From the NCBI RefSeq assembly GCF_025370935.1, contig NC_133481.1, positions 14,167,039-14,231,038 of the forward strand: a DNA stretch of 64,000 bases. The letters are read 5' to 3'. This stretch comes from Choristoneura fumiferana (Eukaryota; Arthropoda; Insecta; Lepidoptera; Tortricidae). Under the pieces are notes generated by a model. The model saw only the letters and a list, made by a program, of their open reading frames with translations. It made no database searches and was not told where the DNA came from. This document shows, piece after piece, positions 10,146 to 21,024 of the stretch (position 1 is its first letter; each line of letters opens with the position of its first letter). A program made the position numbers and the translations under genes.

Positions 10146-10369
10146 TCCATACTAATACTAATATTATAAATGCGAAAGTGTGTTTGTGTGTTTGTCCGCC
10201 TTTCACGCCGTAACGGAGCGACGGATCGACGTGATTTTTGGCATAGAGATAGTTTATGGGCCCGAGACTGACATAGGCTACTTTTTACCCCGGAAAAATG
10301 CACAGTTCCTAAAGGAACAGCCAGCGATAACCGAATACCACGCGGGCGGAGCCGCGGGCAAAAGCGAGT
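10146..10369 (+). mobile_element. Helitron-like non-autonomous element (Lep1 type)
   Basis: It begins TCCATACTAATACTAATATT and includes GATCGACGTGATTTTTGGCA and ATAGTTTATGGGCCCGAGA. It ends with GCGGGCGGAGCCGCGGGC (3' hairpin) and a degraded CTAG as CGAG. Same subfamily as 38041. The overlapping 66-codon frame is not a gene. Confidence 0.75.
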
Positions 10370-10704
10370 ATCCTGAATAAATTATAGTTTTAGAAAAAAA
10401 ATCGTTCGTCCATATGAAACTGTTGGGAAACGACTCTGTTAGGAAAAGTTTCCGGCGAAAAGACAGGATCGCATTAAAATGATTCCCATTTCTAAGTTAC
10501 AGTTAGCAAGGTGTGAAATATTAACTGGAACAGAATAACTATTACGAATAAGTAATGCGTAGTTAACAGTTGTTTATGTTACAATTTGTAATTTCTAATC
10601 CATACTAGGTATTACAGGCCACGCGACGAGAGCGCGCCCATAAGTCACGTCGGGGGGGAGTAGGGCTGAGGAAATATCGATAAATTTTACGATGAAACTA
10701 TTAA

Positions 10705-10790
10705 ATAGATTGTGCCCAGCAGTGGGGCATTTTTGAAGTTCTGTGGGAGAGGCCTATGTCCAACAGTGGACGTTCTACGGTTGAAATGAT
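10705..10790 (+). mobile_element. RTE/SINE 3' tail fragments
   Basis: TGCCCAGCAGTGGGGCAT (SINE-type end) at about 10712 is followed by GAGGCCTATGTCCAACAGTGG (RTE-type end) at about 10749. Confidence 0.6.
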
Positions 10791-11144
10791 TATGGTGTTT
10801 CCGTATGTGTATCTATTTTATCAGCTAATAAACCATTCTTATTATCGAGTTTATTGTGGTAAGGGATGTCTATACAGTAACTTTAAAAATTGTTACATAA
10901 AATTGCTTTAAGTACTATGAATATTGAAACTACTAGTATGTGTTTTGGACGATAGGTGTCGCTGTACTTAAAAATAACCTAGATAACGTTTGACAAACCT
11001 AGATAACGTTCTAGCCTGCTGAGTTGGCAATGTATTTGCTAGATTTCTGATGTTATGAATGAATATGTTTGAATGAATGGCGACAATCAAAATGGCCTGC
11101 TTATTAGGTATCTTGTTTTCTTCCTCTTTTCAGTACATGCATGG

Positions 11145-11176
<32 letters not shown>

Positions 11177-11185
11177 GACTACTAC
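11145..11185 (+). repeat. (ACT)n microsatellite
   Basis: About eleven ACT units with one interruption by ACG. Confidence 0.85.
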
Positions 11186-11389
11186 TTACTAGTTTAAGTC
11201 AACCGCTTAGCCTCACTGTTAAGCTTCCGATCCTGCGAAGATTTCTCAAAATCTGACCTTGTTCCTTATTTCATAATAAATGTAGGAATGCCTCACTTAA
11301 CGAGAGAAATGTCGTTATTATGTAACTGTAAATGCTTTTGTTTTCAAATACATCGACATCGATTAATTAATGAATTCACCCTTTCCCTG

Positions 11390-11520
11390 ACCAACCCTGA
11401 CGTCACCGCATAGCATGAACGAAGTAGGGGTCACCCGCGGTCGGCGGTCAACCAGCCGCCATGTTTGATCCCTATCTTTGGCGCCATAACTCCCCGCCAT
11501 CGACGTACCGATTTGCACAG
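11390..11520. promoter_or_regulatory. GC-rich island with CRE- and E2F-like sites
   Basis: A GC-rich patch in AT-rich surroundings. It contains the full palindromic CRE TGACGTCA at 11398-11405 and the E2F-like TTTGGCGCC at 11477-11485. Such sites arise by chance, so a regulatory role is only suggested. Confidence 0.3.
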
Positions 11521-12964
11521 ATTGCATTCAAATTGCTCTCGCCATTTACTTAATTAATACCGACACGCGCCGATTACAAATACTTTAGGTGTTTTATGAC
11601 TTCAGAGCTATATTTATTTAGATGTAGCCGCTAATAACGTTAATTGGGGTATGAATTTTAATATCGGTCATTAAACTTGCGAATGTTTTGATTAATGTGC
11701 AAATATTATTCACGCTAAAGTCTTAAATATTGTGCGTTGTTTGTTAATATTTATTAGTATTCGTAATTTAATAACTGAACTATCAAAAAGTACATGCCAC
11801 GAAAATAATTTAAAGCGCAACTTTAACGCCTGCTAATATTATGTCAGCAATTCGTTGCAACCGAGCGATAACTCCATCTACTATTAGAGGCGTTATTGCC
11901 TCACAATAAAAAATAAATCTATTTATATTATAATAATGTCTAAAAATTAAAGGAAAATTAACTACTCATTAGAGGTGACAGAAATAAGAGTAGGTAGGTA
12001 CCTACTTCTAGAGCAGCTGTACTAATGTCAAATTGCTATATGTACTTATTTGTGGAAAGGTGTTCAATTCACTTAAAGCTTATCATGTGTTCAACTAACG
12101 TTTCTCGCTGTTATTATCGCTTGCCTATTTATCGTTCGATAGTGAGTTGTCATGTTCAGGAAATTGCAATTGCGATGTTCTGGGTTTCAACTTCGATATA
12201 ATCACAGCTTAGGTACAACATAGACTGCACCTATACTGTGACATTTATGTGTCGTAAACTGACATAAACTGTATGCTTGTTAGTAGTTAGAATCTGATTT
12301 GGTTGGTTCAGATTTGAATAAGAAGCGGATGGTTATTTTACCTCGTCAGGTCCATGCTATTTTCACGGTGGGGAGCAAAACTAAGATGGAAATTGGTTTA
12401 CTTTTCATATCAAATAAACGGCAGAAATAAATTTTAATCATAATATTTTATGTAGTAGCAAAATATGACATTAGAATGGTTGAAGCTTTCGTAATACTGC
12501 AATATGATTTATAATTAAGTACCTATTTAAGTACTTTAAGTAACTTAATTGGTATAAAAAAATAAATAAAATATAATTTAGGATCGGTCTTTAGTCAAGT
12601 AACTCCTGTTAATAAACTTGCATATAAATTTATCATCCACGGGTACCTGCTTATTTAGCTAAATAATAATTAAGATTTCTATTTTTACAAGCTTTTATCT
12701 CAAATACTATGTGTTAAATTCTACCTCATTTCCAGAGTTCGAATTGACTTCTAAATTGTTATAAATAATGGCAAATGATTGAATGATAATGAAATGATAG
12801 TAGGTACTATCGAACCAACCGAATTGCGACTCACTGTGAAACCTTTTCGTAGAAAAAGTCGTAGGGACAATCGCATTGGTTGACAAGGGAGTTATGACAC
12901 TTATTTTTTTAGTCAAAATACGCACAGGACTTATCACGCTAACATAACACACGAGTAATATTTA

Positions 12965-13006
12965 CCTCGACGTTTCGGCAACATTACAGTGGCCGTGGTC
13001 ACGAGT
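12965..13006 (-). repeat. Hammerhead-like hairpin remnant
   Basis: The minus strand reads CTC, GTGACCA, a CGGCCAC/GTTGCCG hairpin, AAAC, GTC, GAG, so a CTC/GAG outer stem could close a hammerhead-like fold. The core differs from CUGANGA at two positions. A repeat of unknown class is equally likely. Confidence 0.3.
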
Positions 13007-13019
13007 AGATTGAAGTGTG

Positions 13020-13320
13020 GGGTGTCAAGTCTGCCTAGCAGCGCGAGTCCTTCGAACTACCCGCACTTGATCACAAATAGTACCGAAAGTACTAGTAGTG
13101 TAGTAGTAGTAGTATGAGTGAAAATCACGAAAGTTTAAGACATTATACTTTTTTTTTTCTCGCTGCTAAGCGGCCCGTCTGGCTCCTCGCCCTCTCTCCG
13201 GTAAGCTGTAAATGCCGTCTGAGGCTAACAGCACAGTCCGTCCGAAAAAAGAAAACTTATTGTGAGAGCGTTCTACGGTGGGTCAGGAATCAAATGGTTT
13301 GACTGTACCTACACTCAAAA
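13020..13320. other. Unassigned sequence with short (AGT)n
   Basis: A short imperfect AGT array lies at 13090-13115. The 62-codon frame at 13114 has no supporting motif. Confidence 0.35.
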
Positions 13321-13321
13321 A

Positions 13322-13370
13322 AAATAGAACCGAATTGATAAACTCCTCCTTTTTTTGAAGTCGGTTAGCA
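13322..13370 (+). repeat. Repeat end TTTGAAGTCGGTTA
   Basis: AGAACCGAATTGA and TTTTTTTGAAGTCGGTTA form the end of a dispersed lepidopteran repeat. A related end is the foldback at 3302. Confidence 0.5.
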
Positions 13371-14165
13371 AAAAGTAAAACATACTATTATAATTGTATT
13401 TTTTAACAAAAGGTTATTTAATTTCAATTTATAAATAATATAAAAATACTCTGTCATATATTTTTAACCCATATTAAATTTATCTTAATAATATATATTT
13501 ATCTTTAAATTAAGTAATATTCAAAATCATAAAGTAATGTTTATGGTTTAATACTTCTAATTAGAACTAAAATAAGATTTTATCACTAAATACCCAAAGT
13601 TAAACTCTACATTAATGCTCATTTAATTTATACTTTTACCAACTACAGCTGTAATTATAATAGTGGCACACTACAGTGCAATTTCTTTCTCAGCGCGGCA
13701 TGTTATAACGCTCTTGTCAGAAAACAAGGGATTCAACGACATAATTGTGCTGAAACCATTCTTTGTCTAAAATGTTAGGTACTCTACTAATTAAACTTGA
13801 ATGTGCTTACACATAATTACCTATAACTTTTATGAAACGAAGCAATTTCATTTCAAAAGCAAGTCCAAGCATTAACAAGGAAAAGATTTAATTTGCAATA
13901 AAATAAGTCATGGTAAGTGCCATGTTTTGGGATAATTTTAAGTGCTGAATTGTTAGTTTTATTATTCTTTAGTTACTAAGCCACGTCTACGTTTTTAAAA
14001 ATAATCTAAATTCCGTAAAATTCTACACCTCTTTGTTATTTTGATCGAAATACAACTTAAATAAAAGGTAACATAGAAGGAATTCTACGCCTTAGGGTTG
14101 CCTAGTTAAAAGTAAATGCAGTGTCACAGAAAAGAAATAATTGTAGAAATCTTGTTTAAGTTGAT
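13371..14165. other. Unassigned AT-rich sequence
   Basis: No feature supported. Confidence 0.35.
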
Positions 14166-14181
14166 TCTATTAAAAATTAGA

Positions 14182-14482
14182 AGCCGTGGTGGCCTAGTGG
14201 TTTGACCTATCGCCTCTCAAGCAGAGGGTCGTGGGTTCGAACCCCGGCTCGCACCTCTGAGTTTTTCGAAATTCATGTGCGGAATTACATTTGAAATTTA
14301 CCACGAGCTTTTCGGTGAAGGAAAACATCGTGAGGAAACCTGCACAAACCTGCGAAGCGATTCAATGGTGCGTGCGAAGTTCCCAATCCGCACTGGGCCC
14401 GCGTGGGAACTATGGCCCAAGCCCTCTTGTTCTGAGAGGAGGCCTGTGCCCAGCAGTGGGACGTATATAGGCTGGGATGATG
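14182..14482 (+). mobile_element. Full-length tRNA-derived SINE
   Basis: The 301 bp element starts with a tRNA-like head: box A TGGCCTAGTGG near 14189 and a perfect box B GGTTCGAACCC near 14236. A tRNA-unrelated body follows (ACGAGCTTTTCGGTGAAGGA, CATCGTGAGGAAACCTGCAC). The 3' end is GAGGCCTGTGCCCAGCAGTG plus (ATG)n, clearly related to the RTE tail in this window, as expected if the SINE borrows the LINE machinery. A 13 bp target duplication ATTAAAAATTAGA flanks it at 14169-14181 and 14483-14495. The overlapping 70-codon frames on both strands are by-products. Confidence 0.92.
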
Positions 14483-14660
14483 ATTAAAAATTAGAGTCAA
14501 AGTCGAAGTGATTCATTTGCAAATATTGGTGAAACTGATACAGTGGTAGTAACAGATATGAAGTAAAATATCAAAATACTATTGTTTTACCTGAAAGTAA
14601 CTATACAATATTCAGTTTCCGATAGAGATAATTATTAAATATTATAAGCGGTACGTAGGC

Positions 14661-14839
14661 GGTTAAAGCTGCGGGTTCAAAGTCAAAGTCAAAATTTTAT
14701 TCAATTTAGGCTATAACAAGCACTTTTTCACGAGGTTTACGATGAATGCAGACCGCTTCCAACCGAAATAACTGGAGGTCTATGAGGGAGGCCTATGTAC
14801 AACAGTGGACGTCCTACGGCTCATTATGATGATGATGAT
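14661..14839 (+). mobile_element. RTE-type LINE 3' end, interrupted
   Basis: GGTTAAAGCTGCGGGTTCA, then after an interruption ATGCAGACCGC, AACTGGAGGTCTATGAGGGA, GAGGCCTATGTACAACAGTGG and (ATG)n. Compare the uninterrupted copy at 35361. Confidence 0.75.
14680..14730 (-). mobile_element. Jockey-like LINE 3' tip nested in RTE tail
   Basis: AAGTCAAAGTCAAAATTTTA followed by TTCAATTTAGGCTATAACAA is the reverse of the 3' end seen at 1940-1990. It splits the RTE tail, and TTCA flanks it at 14676-14679 and 14727-14730, a possible short target duplication. Confidence 0.7.
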
Positions 14840-14884
14840 TTTAACGATGGGATCTTACATCGATAAGTCGGTATATATAAGACA

Positions 14885-15102
14885 CTAGTTTTTACCCGCG
14901 GCTTCGCCCGCGTGGAATTCGGTTATCGCGCGCTGTTCGGAAACTATGCATTTTTCCGGGATAAAAAGAAGCCTTTGTCACTCTCTGGCCCATAATCTAT
15001 CTCTATGCCAAAAATCACGTTGATCCGTCGCTTCGTTTCGACGCGAAAGACGGACAAACATACAAACACACACACTTTCGCGTTTCTAATATTAGTATGG
15101 AT
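14885..15102 (-). mobile_element. Helitron-like non-autonomous element (Lep1 type)
   Basis: Plus-strand CTAG then CCCGCGGCTTCGCCCGCG is the reversed 3' hairpin terminus. The 5' end TCCATACTAATATTAG is at the right. Same subfamily as 10146 and 38041. Confidence 0.8.
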
Positions 15103-15104
15103 GA

Positions 15105-16515
15105 AAATGGCATAATTAAACTTTCATACTGGTACGAGTGAATCGTCACTTTCCGTGCCTCAGCTTCTGGAGTGGCGCTAACACGTGCTGCAAGGAATGC
15201 CTCTCATTAACGTCGCATACCAACGCATCACAGTTTATAAAGACACAGAAGTAACATCTGAGAAAATCCTTTGGAAATTGCTGATCCCGTAATTTATTGA
15301 GGTTGTTATGATGTTCGTTTTTGAATGCACAAGGTATGTTAACTTTGGGCGGACTTGTTAATAAAACACACAAAAATCTTAAATAAGAATAAATCAATTT
15401 GAAATGTTTTGTCACTTCTTAATTTTTTGGAATAGGAATTTGGATAGATTTGAGAATCTTACTGCAAACTTAAGATTCAATATCAGTTTCAATAAACACA
15501 TTTATAGTACAAATAATAACAAGTTTTACTTAATTTTCGATTAGATCAATTGGTGTCAATTATCTCGTTTAAACATTTATTTACTTTGCAAGATATCCGG
15601 AGCAAATCGTTTAAGTTATGGCATAAAAAAAGTCATTAATACTTTCGCGTTGACGTGGACAAAAATTAGAAATACAAAACTAAGTGACCGAGTACTGGCA
15701 AGAGACCATTCTTAATTCTAACGCGTTCAAGATTTTTGTAATGCGTACTTAATTATGCGTGATTTTAATTTCAATTCTACTCAATCGTTAGTATTTTTTG
15801 TGTACCAACTGTTTATTTAAAACTGGCTTAGAAAGTACCCGGATAAATCTGCAGTATTCCTACTGCAACTTCTCTTTTTTGTGTTCCCGAGGCATTATGA
15901 TACTTTCAAAATTTTAATGAAAATATTTCTCTCGATTTATGGCGAGTTTATTAAGGATCCCACGCTGAAAGTGTCAAAACGTGCCAGTTAGAAACACCTT
16001 AAAATAAAACTTAACTTCGAACTCCCGTTGTATATGCGGAAACTTTTTCATGCAATTTTCCGCGTATAGCACGTAATATATCACCAAGGTGCCCTTTTTA
16101 ATGCTGAAGTAAAAGTCTATTGTCTATGGTACTGACTACTATTCCTGACTACTATATCCAAAAAGGACCAGAAATGCTTTATCAAAATAGTTTTATGGTA
16201 CTTGAAGAAACCATTATCCGTTTTAAAAGCAGTACCTAAGTATACTTTTTTATAGCATAGTAGTAGACAAACAAACATGCGAGTCCCGTCAACACTGCGG
16301 GAGTCACGAGTAAAAGTATAAAATAAAACATTAAATTTAAAAAACCCCCTGTAACTCCTAAAATAAGAGAATGATAAAACTAAAAAAAAAACATATGATG
16401 TACATTACCATGCAAACTTCCACCGAAAATTGGTTTGAACGAGATCTAGTAAGTAGTTTTTTTAATACGTCATAAATCGTAAACCGCAATTTACCTTTCA
16501 TTCAATCAACAAAGA
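15105..16515. other. Long unassigned region
   Basis: AT-rich with no recognised repeat. The 89-codon minus frame 15146-15415 has no motif. Confidence 0.35.
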
Positions 16516-16527
16516 ACTTTTATATGG

Positions 16528-16570
16528 AACCCTTCATGGGCGAGTTCAACTCGCACTTGGCCGCTTTTTT
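16528..16570 (-). repeat. CCGGCCAAGTGCGAGTC-type repeat end
   Basis: GAACCCTTCATGGGCGAGTT followed by CAACTCGCACTTGGCCG is the reverse of the end at 6328. An (ACGTT)3 array follows at about 16574. Confidence 0.5.
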
Positions 16571-16589
16571 AAATTACGTTACGTTACGT

Positions 16590-17365
16590 TTAAAAATCCA
16601 AAACACATACACCGATGTAAGCAACACAGCAGTTGCCTTGTAAGTACCCAAGTATACCAACTCGCGACAACCCTGGCGACAAAGAAAACTATTTCCCCTA
16701 CAAAGACGGATTAAGGTTGGTACTGCATAAAATATGTACACGAGTCTCGAAAAGTCTTGGGAATTTAGAAGCTCCTTTTAACCGACTGAAATACCACTTG
16801 ACCTTTGAAATACCTGTAGGCGTAATAACATGGCAACAATAAAGCTTGTCATCAAGATGTTTGTTATATTGCTATGAAGATAAGTGATGTCGGGACCAAT
16901 TACGAATGTTTCTCTCTTAGAAAGCAATAAGGATTCCGTATTGGTAAAATATCAAGGTTTTGGAACTTACTTAGGACGTGTTTTATCACTCACTAATAAG
17001 CTCTAGACAGTTAAAATATGTCGAACGCCGTGTCTTTTCATACTGTTCGATTAAGCAGAGGCCGCATCTTGTCTGAGAGGGGTGTAATAGACCCTTAGTC
17101 AATTGACTGAAAGGTATATTATGTCAACAAATCTGGCACATTGGGAGCCTGTATTTTGAACCGGGGTTATTTATATCTGATAACGCTTACTCCTGTAGAT
17201 TATTGATGATTGCTTCGCAAGTGACGCATTTGTTTTCAAAGAAGCGCGTAATGAATTGGAAGTTAAAGGCGGGTTCACACGTGATTTATAATGTCAATAG
17301 CTTACAGTTTTTAGCCCAAAGGAGAGTAAGGCCTACCGGTTTTTCCCTGCGACACCGTTTGCGAA
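16590..17365. other. Unassigned sequence
   Basis: No gene supported. The short frame 16633-16842 lacks motifs. Confidence 0.35.
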
Positions 17366-17371
17366 GAATGC

Positions 17372-17515
17372 TTTTATCACATGCCGCAGTAACTATACAA
17401 TTTTCTTGTATAAAAATATTCTATGTCCTTCCTAGGGTCTCAAACCATCTCCGTAACAAATTTCATCTAAATTTCAGCGGTTTATAGCAGTTTATCGCGT
17501 GAAGAGATACAGACA
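17372..17515 (-). mobile_element. Degraded Helitron-like fragment
   Basis: AACTATACAATTTTCTTGTA, TATGTCCTTCCTAGGGTCTC and ATTTCATCTAAATTTCAGCG are the reversed middle part of the family seen at 41966. Confidence 0.6.
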
Positions 17516-17591
17516 GACTGCAGAACTCATTCTCCTCCTTGTGTCAATTCATGTGAATGATGACACTACCATTAAATACCTTTACACCACT

Positions 17592-17740
17592 TCATGGCTT
17601 ATATACGTCCCACTACTGGACACAAGCCTTCTCTCAACACGAAAGGGCTTGGGGTGTATTACCCACGCGCTTCCAGTGCTTTCCCAATCCGGCCAGTGCA
17701 GATTAGGAACTTTACACACACCACTGAATTTCTTTACAAG
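17592..17740 (-). mobile_element. SINE 3' half
   Basis: Reversed SINE body and 3' end (TATACGTCCCACTACTGG, AGTGCAGATTAGGAACTTTA). A long frame crosses it (17499-17963) but is not a gene. Confidence 0.7.
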
Positions 17741-17940
17741 TTATTTTTGTTTGAATTACTGCCATAACATTCCAGTAATTTCCCCGACGGTTTCACTTTT
17801 CACGGCGCCAGTTAATACTACCTACTTGTATTACCTACTTACAGGTACTGAAAGAAAGAAAGAAAGAAGACATTTATTCACTAACACAGAAGACACACAT
17901 ATAAAATTAATCAATTACTACTTAGTATTTAGTAGATTAA

Positions 17941-18000
17941 GGGGCTGTTTCACCACCCATTAATTAGTTTTATTTAATCAATGGATGGTGAAACAGGGTG
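17941..18000. repeat. Minimal foldback MITE, 60 bp
   Basis: GGGGCTGTTTCACCACCCAT and ATGGATGGTGAAACAGGGTG are near-complementary 20+ bp ends separated by about 15 bases. Confidence 0.6.
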
Positions 18001-18004
18001 TAAG

Positions 18005-18395
18005 TAACGCAAAGTTTGTGGTAGCGGTCCAAACGAACATTATCTTGCTTAAGCTACTACTCGAGCTTGCTTATGATATAGTCAATTTATTTGCAGGGAA
18101 ATGTGCATGTTAGATAATGTATACCCATCTTAAATGGCGAAGGGCTGACCCAATTCCCGAACCCAGCAAAAGGCACGTCCTACGGGAGCGATACTGAACT
18201 TAATATAAGCAGTTCTCAAAATAACGAGTATTGAAGGAGACACTTCTGTAACAATTTGCTGAACATTGTTGGTTACCGTAGAAATTAAGTTCAAGAGCTA
18301 TCGGCGTCGGATTTGGAAATAATGATTTTATATAACGCTCGTGGAGGCCTGGGGTTGTATGAAAATAATTTATTGCTTGGTGGATTTTGATATCT
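18005..18395. other. Unassigned sequence
   Basis: No feature supported. Confidence 0.35.
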
Positions 18396-18398
18396 GTA

Positions 18399-19120
18399 TT
18401 TTTAGGGTTTCGTACGTCAGTCGGTAAAACGGAATTTTTGTAGGATTAAGTACTTTGTTGTCCGACTATCCGTTCGTCCATCTGTCCGTTTGGATACTAC
18501 CACGTGTTTGAAATTAAGGGTATTTTAGAAATAAGTTTTTGGTAAAAAACTCATTTTTTATACAAGCTTTTTTTGCTGCCTGAAGTTTTTGTCGACTTGA
18601 CTTGCATTGTCACCCAAACTACATTTGCATACCAAATTTCAAGTCGATGCCATTAACCGTTGAAGAGTTCCATCCTGTGGAGACGATACTGGCTGGACTA
18701 CCAGGATGTCACTACTATTGTCACGCAATTTACATACGTATACCAAATTCCAAGTCAATCCGACTACTGGAAGTTGGTCAAATTTAACTTGCAAGACCTT
18801 GACGACCGGATGGCCAAGTGGTTAGAGAACCTGACTACGAATCTTAAGGTCCCGGGTTCGAATCCCGGCCGGGGCAAATATTTATAATACGAATGTTTGT
18901 TCTCGGGTCTTGGATGTTTAATATGTATTAAATGGGTATGTATTTATCTATATAAGTATGTTTATCCGTTGCCTAGTGTCCATAGTACAAGCTTTGCTTA
19001 GTTTGGGACTAGGTCAATTGGTGTTAAGTGTCCCATGATATTTATTTATTATTATTAAGATTTGATTACAGACAGACAGACAGACAACCGGGACAGGTGA
19101 AACTAAATAAAAGCTTGTAA
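18399..19120 (+). repeat. Family Y copy split by a SINE
   Basis: It starts TTTTTAGGGTTTCGTACG and follows the order of the copy at 51022. It is broken after AACTTGCAAGA at 18796 and resumes with AAGATTTGATTACAGAC at 19057. Confidence 0.75.
18797..19056 (+). mobile_element. Second tRNA-derived SINE, nested
   Basis: The head has box A TGGCCAAGTGG and perfect box B GGTTCGAATCC. The body has GTTTGTTCTCGGGTCTTGG, TTATCCGTTGCCTAGTGTCC, TTTGGGACTAGGTCAATTGG and an AT-rich tail. AAGA on both sides (18793-18796, 19057-19060) is a possible target duplication. It is not a functional tRNA gene, because the tRNA-like part continues without terminator into the SINE body. A reversed partial copy is at 31276. 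Confidence 0.85.
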
Positions 19121-19194
19121 TGAGACATTTTGTGAATCAGGTTTTATGAGGTCAGTACACATCGACAAAGGCTCGTCCGTTATGATCATAGGTC

Positions 19195-19650
19195 TTTTTA
19201 GGGATCCGGAGCCAAAATGGCAAAAACGGAACCCTTATAGTTTCGCCATGTCTGTCTGTCTGTCCATCCGCTGCTTTGCTCAGGGACTATCAATGCTAGC
19301 AAGCTGTAATTTTGCACGGATATATATGTAAACTATGCCGACAAAATGGTACAATAAAAAAATTAAAATATATTTAGACGTAAAGTGGGGGTGATTTTGA
19401 ATGGAAAAATTTGAAAAAAATCTGGATGGTAGTAAGTATATCAAACTTACAAGGAAAACTATAACGGTTAAGTTTGCTTGAAAATATTATTAGTAGGTTA
19501 AGAGTAAATAGCAGCCTAAGGTATAAAATATACCTAAACTTGGAAGATTCCGTATAAAATACGAAATCCTTAGAAAAAAATTACTTAATTTTTCATAATG
19601 GCTACGGAACCCTAGTTTGGGCGTGTCCGACACGCTCTTGGCCAGTTTTT
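19195..19650 (+). repeat. GGGTTCCG repeat family, internally shortened
   Basis: 5' end GGATCCGGAGCCAAAATGG, 3' end TACGGAACCCTAGTTTGGGC then the GTGTCCGACAC hairpin and CTTGGCCAG. The middle lacks the GATTTTTCGRTTCAGTGAT section of the long copies. Confidence 0.8.
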
Positions 19651-19654
19651 TATA

Positions 19655-19930
19655 ACCTTATTATAAATAAAAGCCATCACCCATATTATACAGCAACGCC
19701 AGAGTGGTGCGGATTTGTTGCTGGTCTGGGGTTAAGAGGTAATTTCACTTTTGGGCCATTACCCGAATATAATTTTTAGGTTATACAACTGACGGATATT
19801 TCCGTCGTTGGAGTTGAAAAGGCAAAAAGGGGCCGCTGTAGCACTGATAACCTTTCTTGCATAGGTCTTCGTCATCAGGCAATGCCCTTCCACTCCATAG
19901 AGAATCCTTTTCACTGCTGACGTTGACATG
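19655..19930. other. Unassigned sequence
   Basis: No feature supported. Confidence 0.3.
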
Positions 19931-19934
19931 TGTC

Positions 19935-20115
19935 GTTGACAGGACTTTACCGCATGCTCTCCACCAAAAGTCGTGACGTTTACGGCACGTCACTGTGATT
20001 CCGCACCGTTTGCGTATTTAAAGCAGCGGTGTCTTAGACTTTGGCGGTGCGGAGGGCATGCGATAAAATCGTGACGCTTACCTACGGCACGTCACTGCGA
20101 TTCTGTACCGTCTCC
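19935..20115 (+). repeat. Family W with internal direct repeat
   Basis: The segment around TCGTGACGTTTACGGCACGT (19968) recurs about 100 bases later as TCGTGACGCTTACCTACGGC (20069), each followed by GTCACTG, GATTC and ACCGT. A minus-strand fragment is at 3987. Confidence 0.6.
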
Positions 20116-20119
20116 ATTT

Positions 20120-20612
20120 TTTGAGCAGCTGTGTGACCGCACCTTAACACCCCTCTTTTTGCGATGGCGGTCAAAATAACACAAAATTTATTGTCCTCCC
20201 TTAACTTTACAGAAGAACAACAAAGTCTTAGAAGATAGCAATATTTTGACCCAATAGTAATGATCCTCCTGAAATTCACCCCTTGTGGGTACTAATTCTA
20301 GCACTACGAGTATCTCTTTGAAATTCCTCTGAGAGTACTAGAACTTAATGTACGAGTCCTGTGTTGAATTAAACACTCTAGAAACGTTTATATTGGTGAT
20401 TAATTTCACTAACCTTTTACAGTCTCAGTAGTAAATTGTAACGGTGAACGAAAAACTACATGGAGAGAATATTTATTTGTTTAAGAGCCTAACTAGTATT
20501 GTCTGGCATTCGTAAAAGCTAAGTCACCAAACAGACATGTTAAATTCATAAGTTCCGTTTTTCAGAACGGTAAAAAAATAAGAATACCACTCTGAGTGTG
20601 ACTTTCGAACAC
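20120..20612. other. Unassigned sequence
   Basis: No feature supported. Confidence 0.35.
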
Positions 20613-20617
20613 CCATT

Positions 20618-21020
20618 TTTAAGGTTCCGGAGCCAAAATGGCAAAAACGGAACCCTTATAGTTTCGCCATGTCTGTCTGTCTGTCTGTCCGTCCGTCCGC
20701 GGCTTTGTTCAGGGACTATCTATGCTAGAAAGCTGTAATTTTGCACGGATATATATGTAAACTATGCCGACAAAATAGTACAATAAAAATTAACAAAAAA
20801 AATTTTTTAGGGTACCTCACATAGACGTAAAGTGGGGGTTTGCTTGAGAATTATTAGTAGTTTTACTCTTAAATTGCAGCCTAAGGTATAAAATATATGT
20901 AAACTTGGAAGATTCCGTATAAAATACGAAATCCTTAGTAAAATATTACTTAATTTTTTCGTAATGACTACGGAACCCTATTTTGGGCGTGTCCGACACG
21001 GTCTTGGCCGGTTTTTATTT
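20618..21020 (+). repeat. GGGTTCCG repeat family, internally deleted
   Basis: Both ends are present (GGTTCCGGAGCCAAAATGGC and the GTGTCCGACAC hairpin), but the middle from AAGTGGGG to TTTGCTTGAG is joined directly, missing about 230 bases of the full copy at 46200. Confidence 0.8.
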
Positions 21021-21024
21021 TGTA

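Larger units (their letters stand above)
10800..12960. other. Long unassigned region
   Basis: Apart from the (ACT)n array and the GC-rich segment listed separately, I recognise nothing. AT-rich, without sizeable reading frames. The 81-codon minus frame at 12707-12952 has no motif. Confidence 0.35.

Noticed and set aside
17499..17963. 154-codon plus-strand open frame
   Set aside because: Runs from a degraded Helitron into a reversed SINE and a MITE edge; the length is accidental.
18797..18875. Possible functional tRNA gene
   Set aside because: Boxes A and B are excellent, but the 5' acceptor strand does not pair properly with the 3' side and the sequence continues into a SINE body shared with 31276, without a Pol III terminator.
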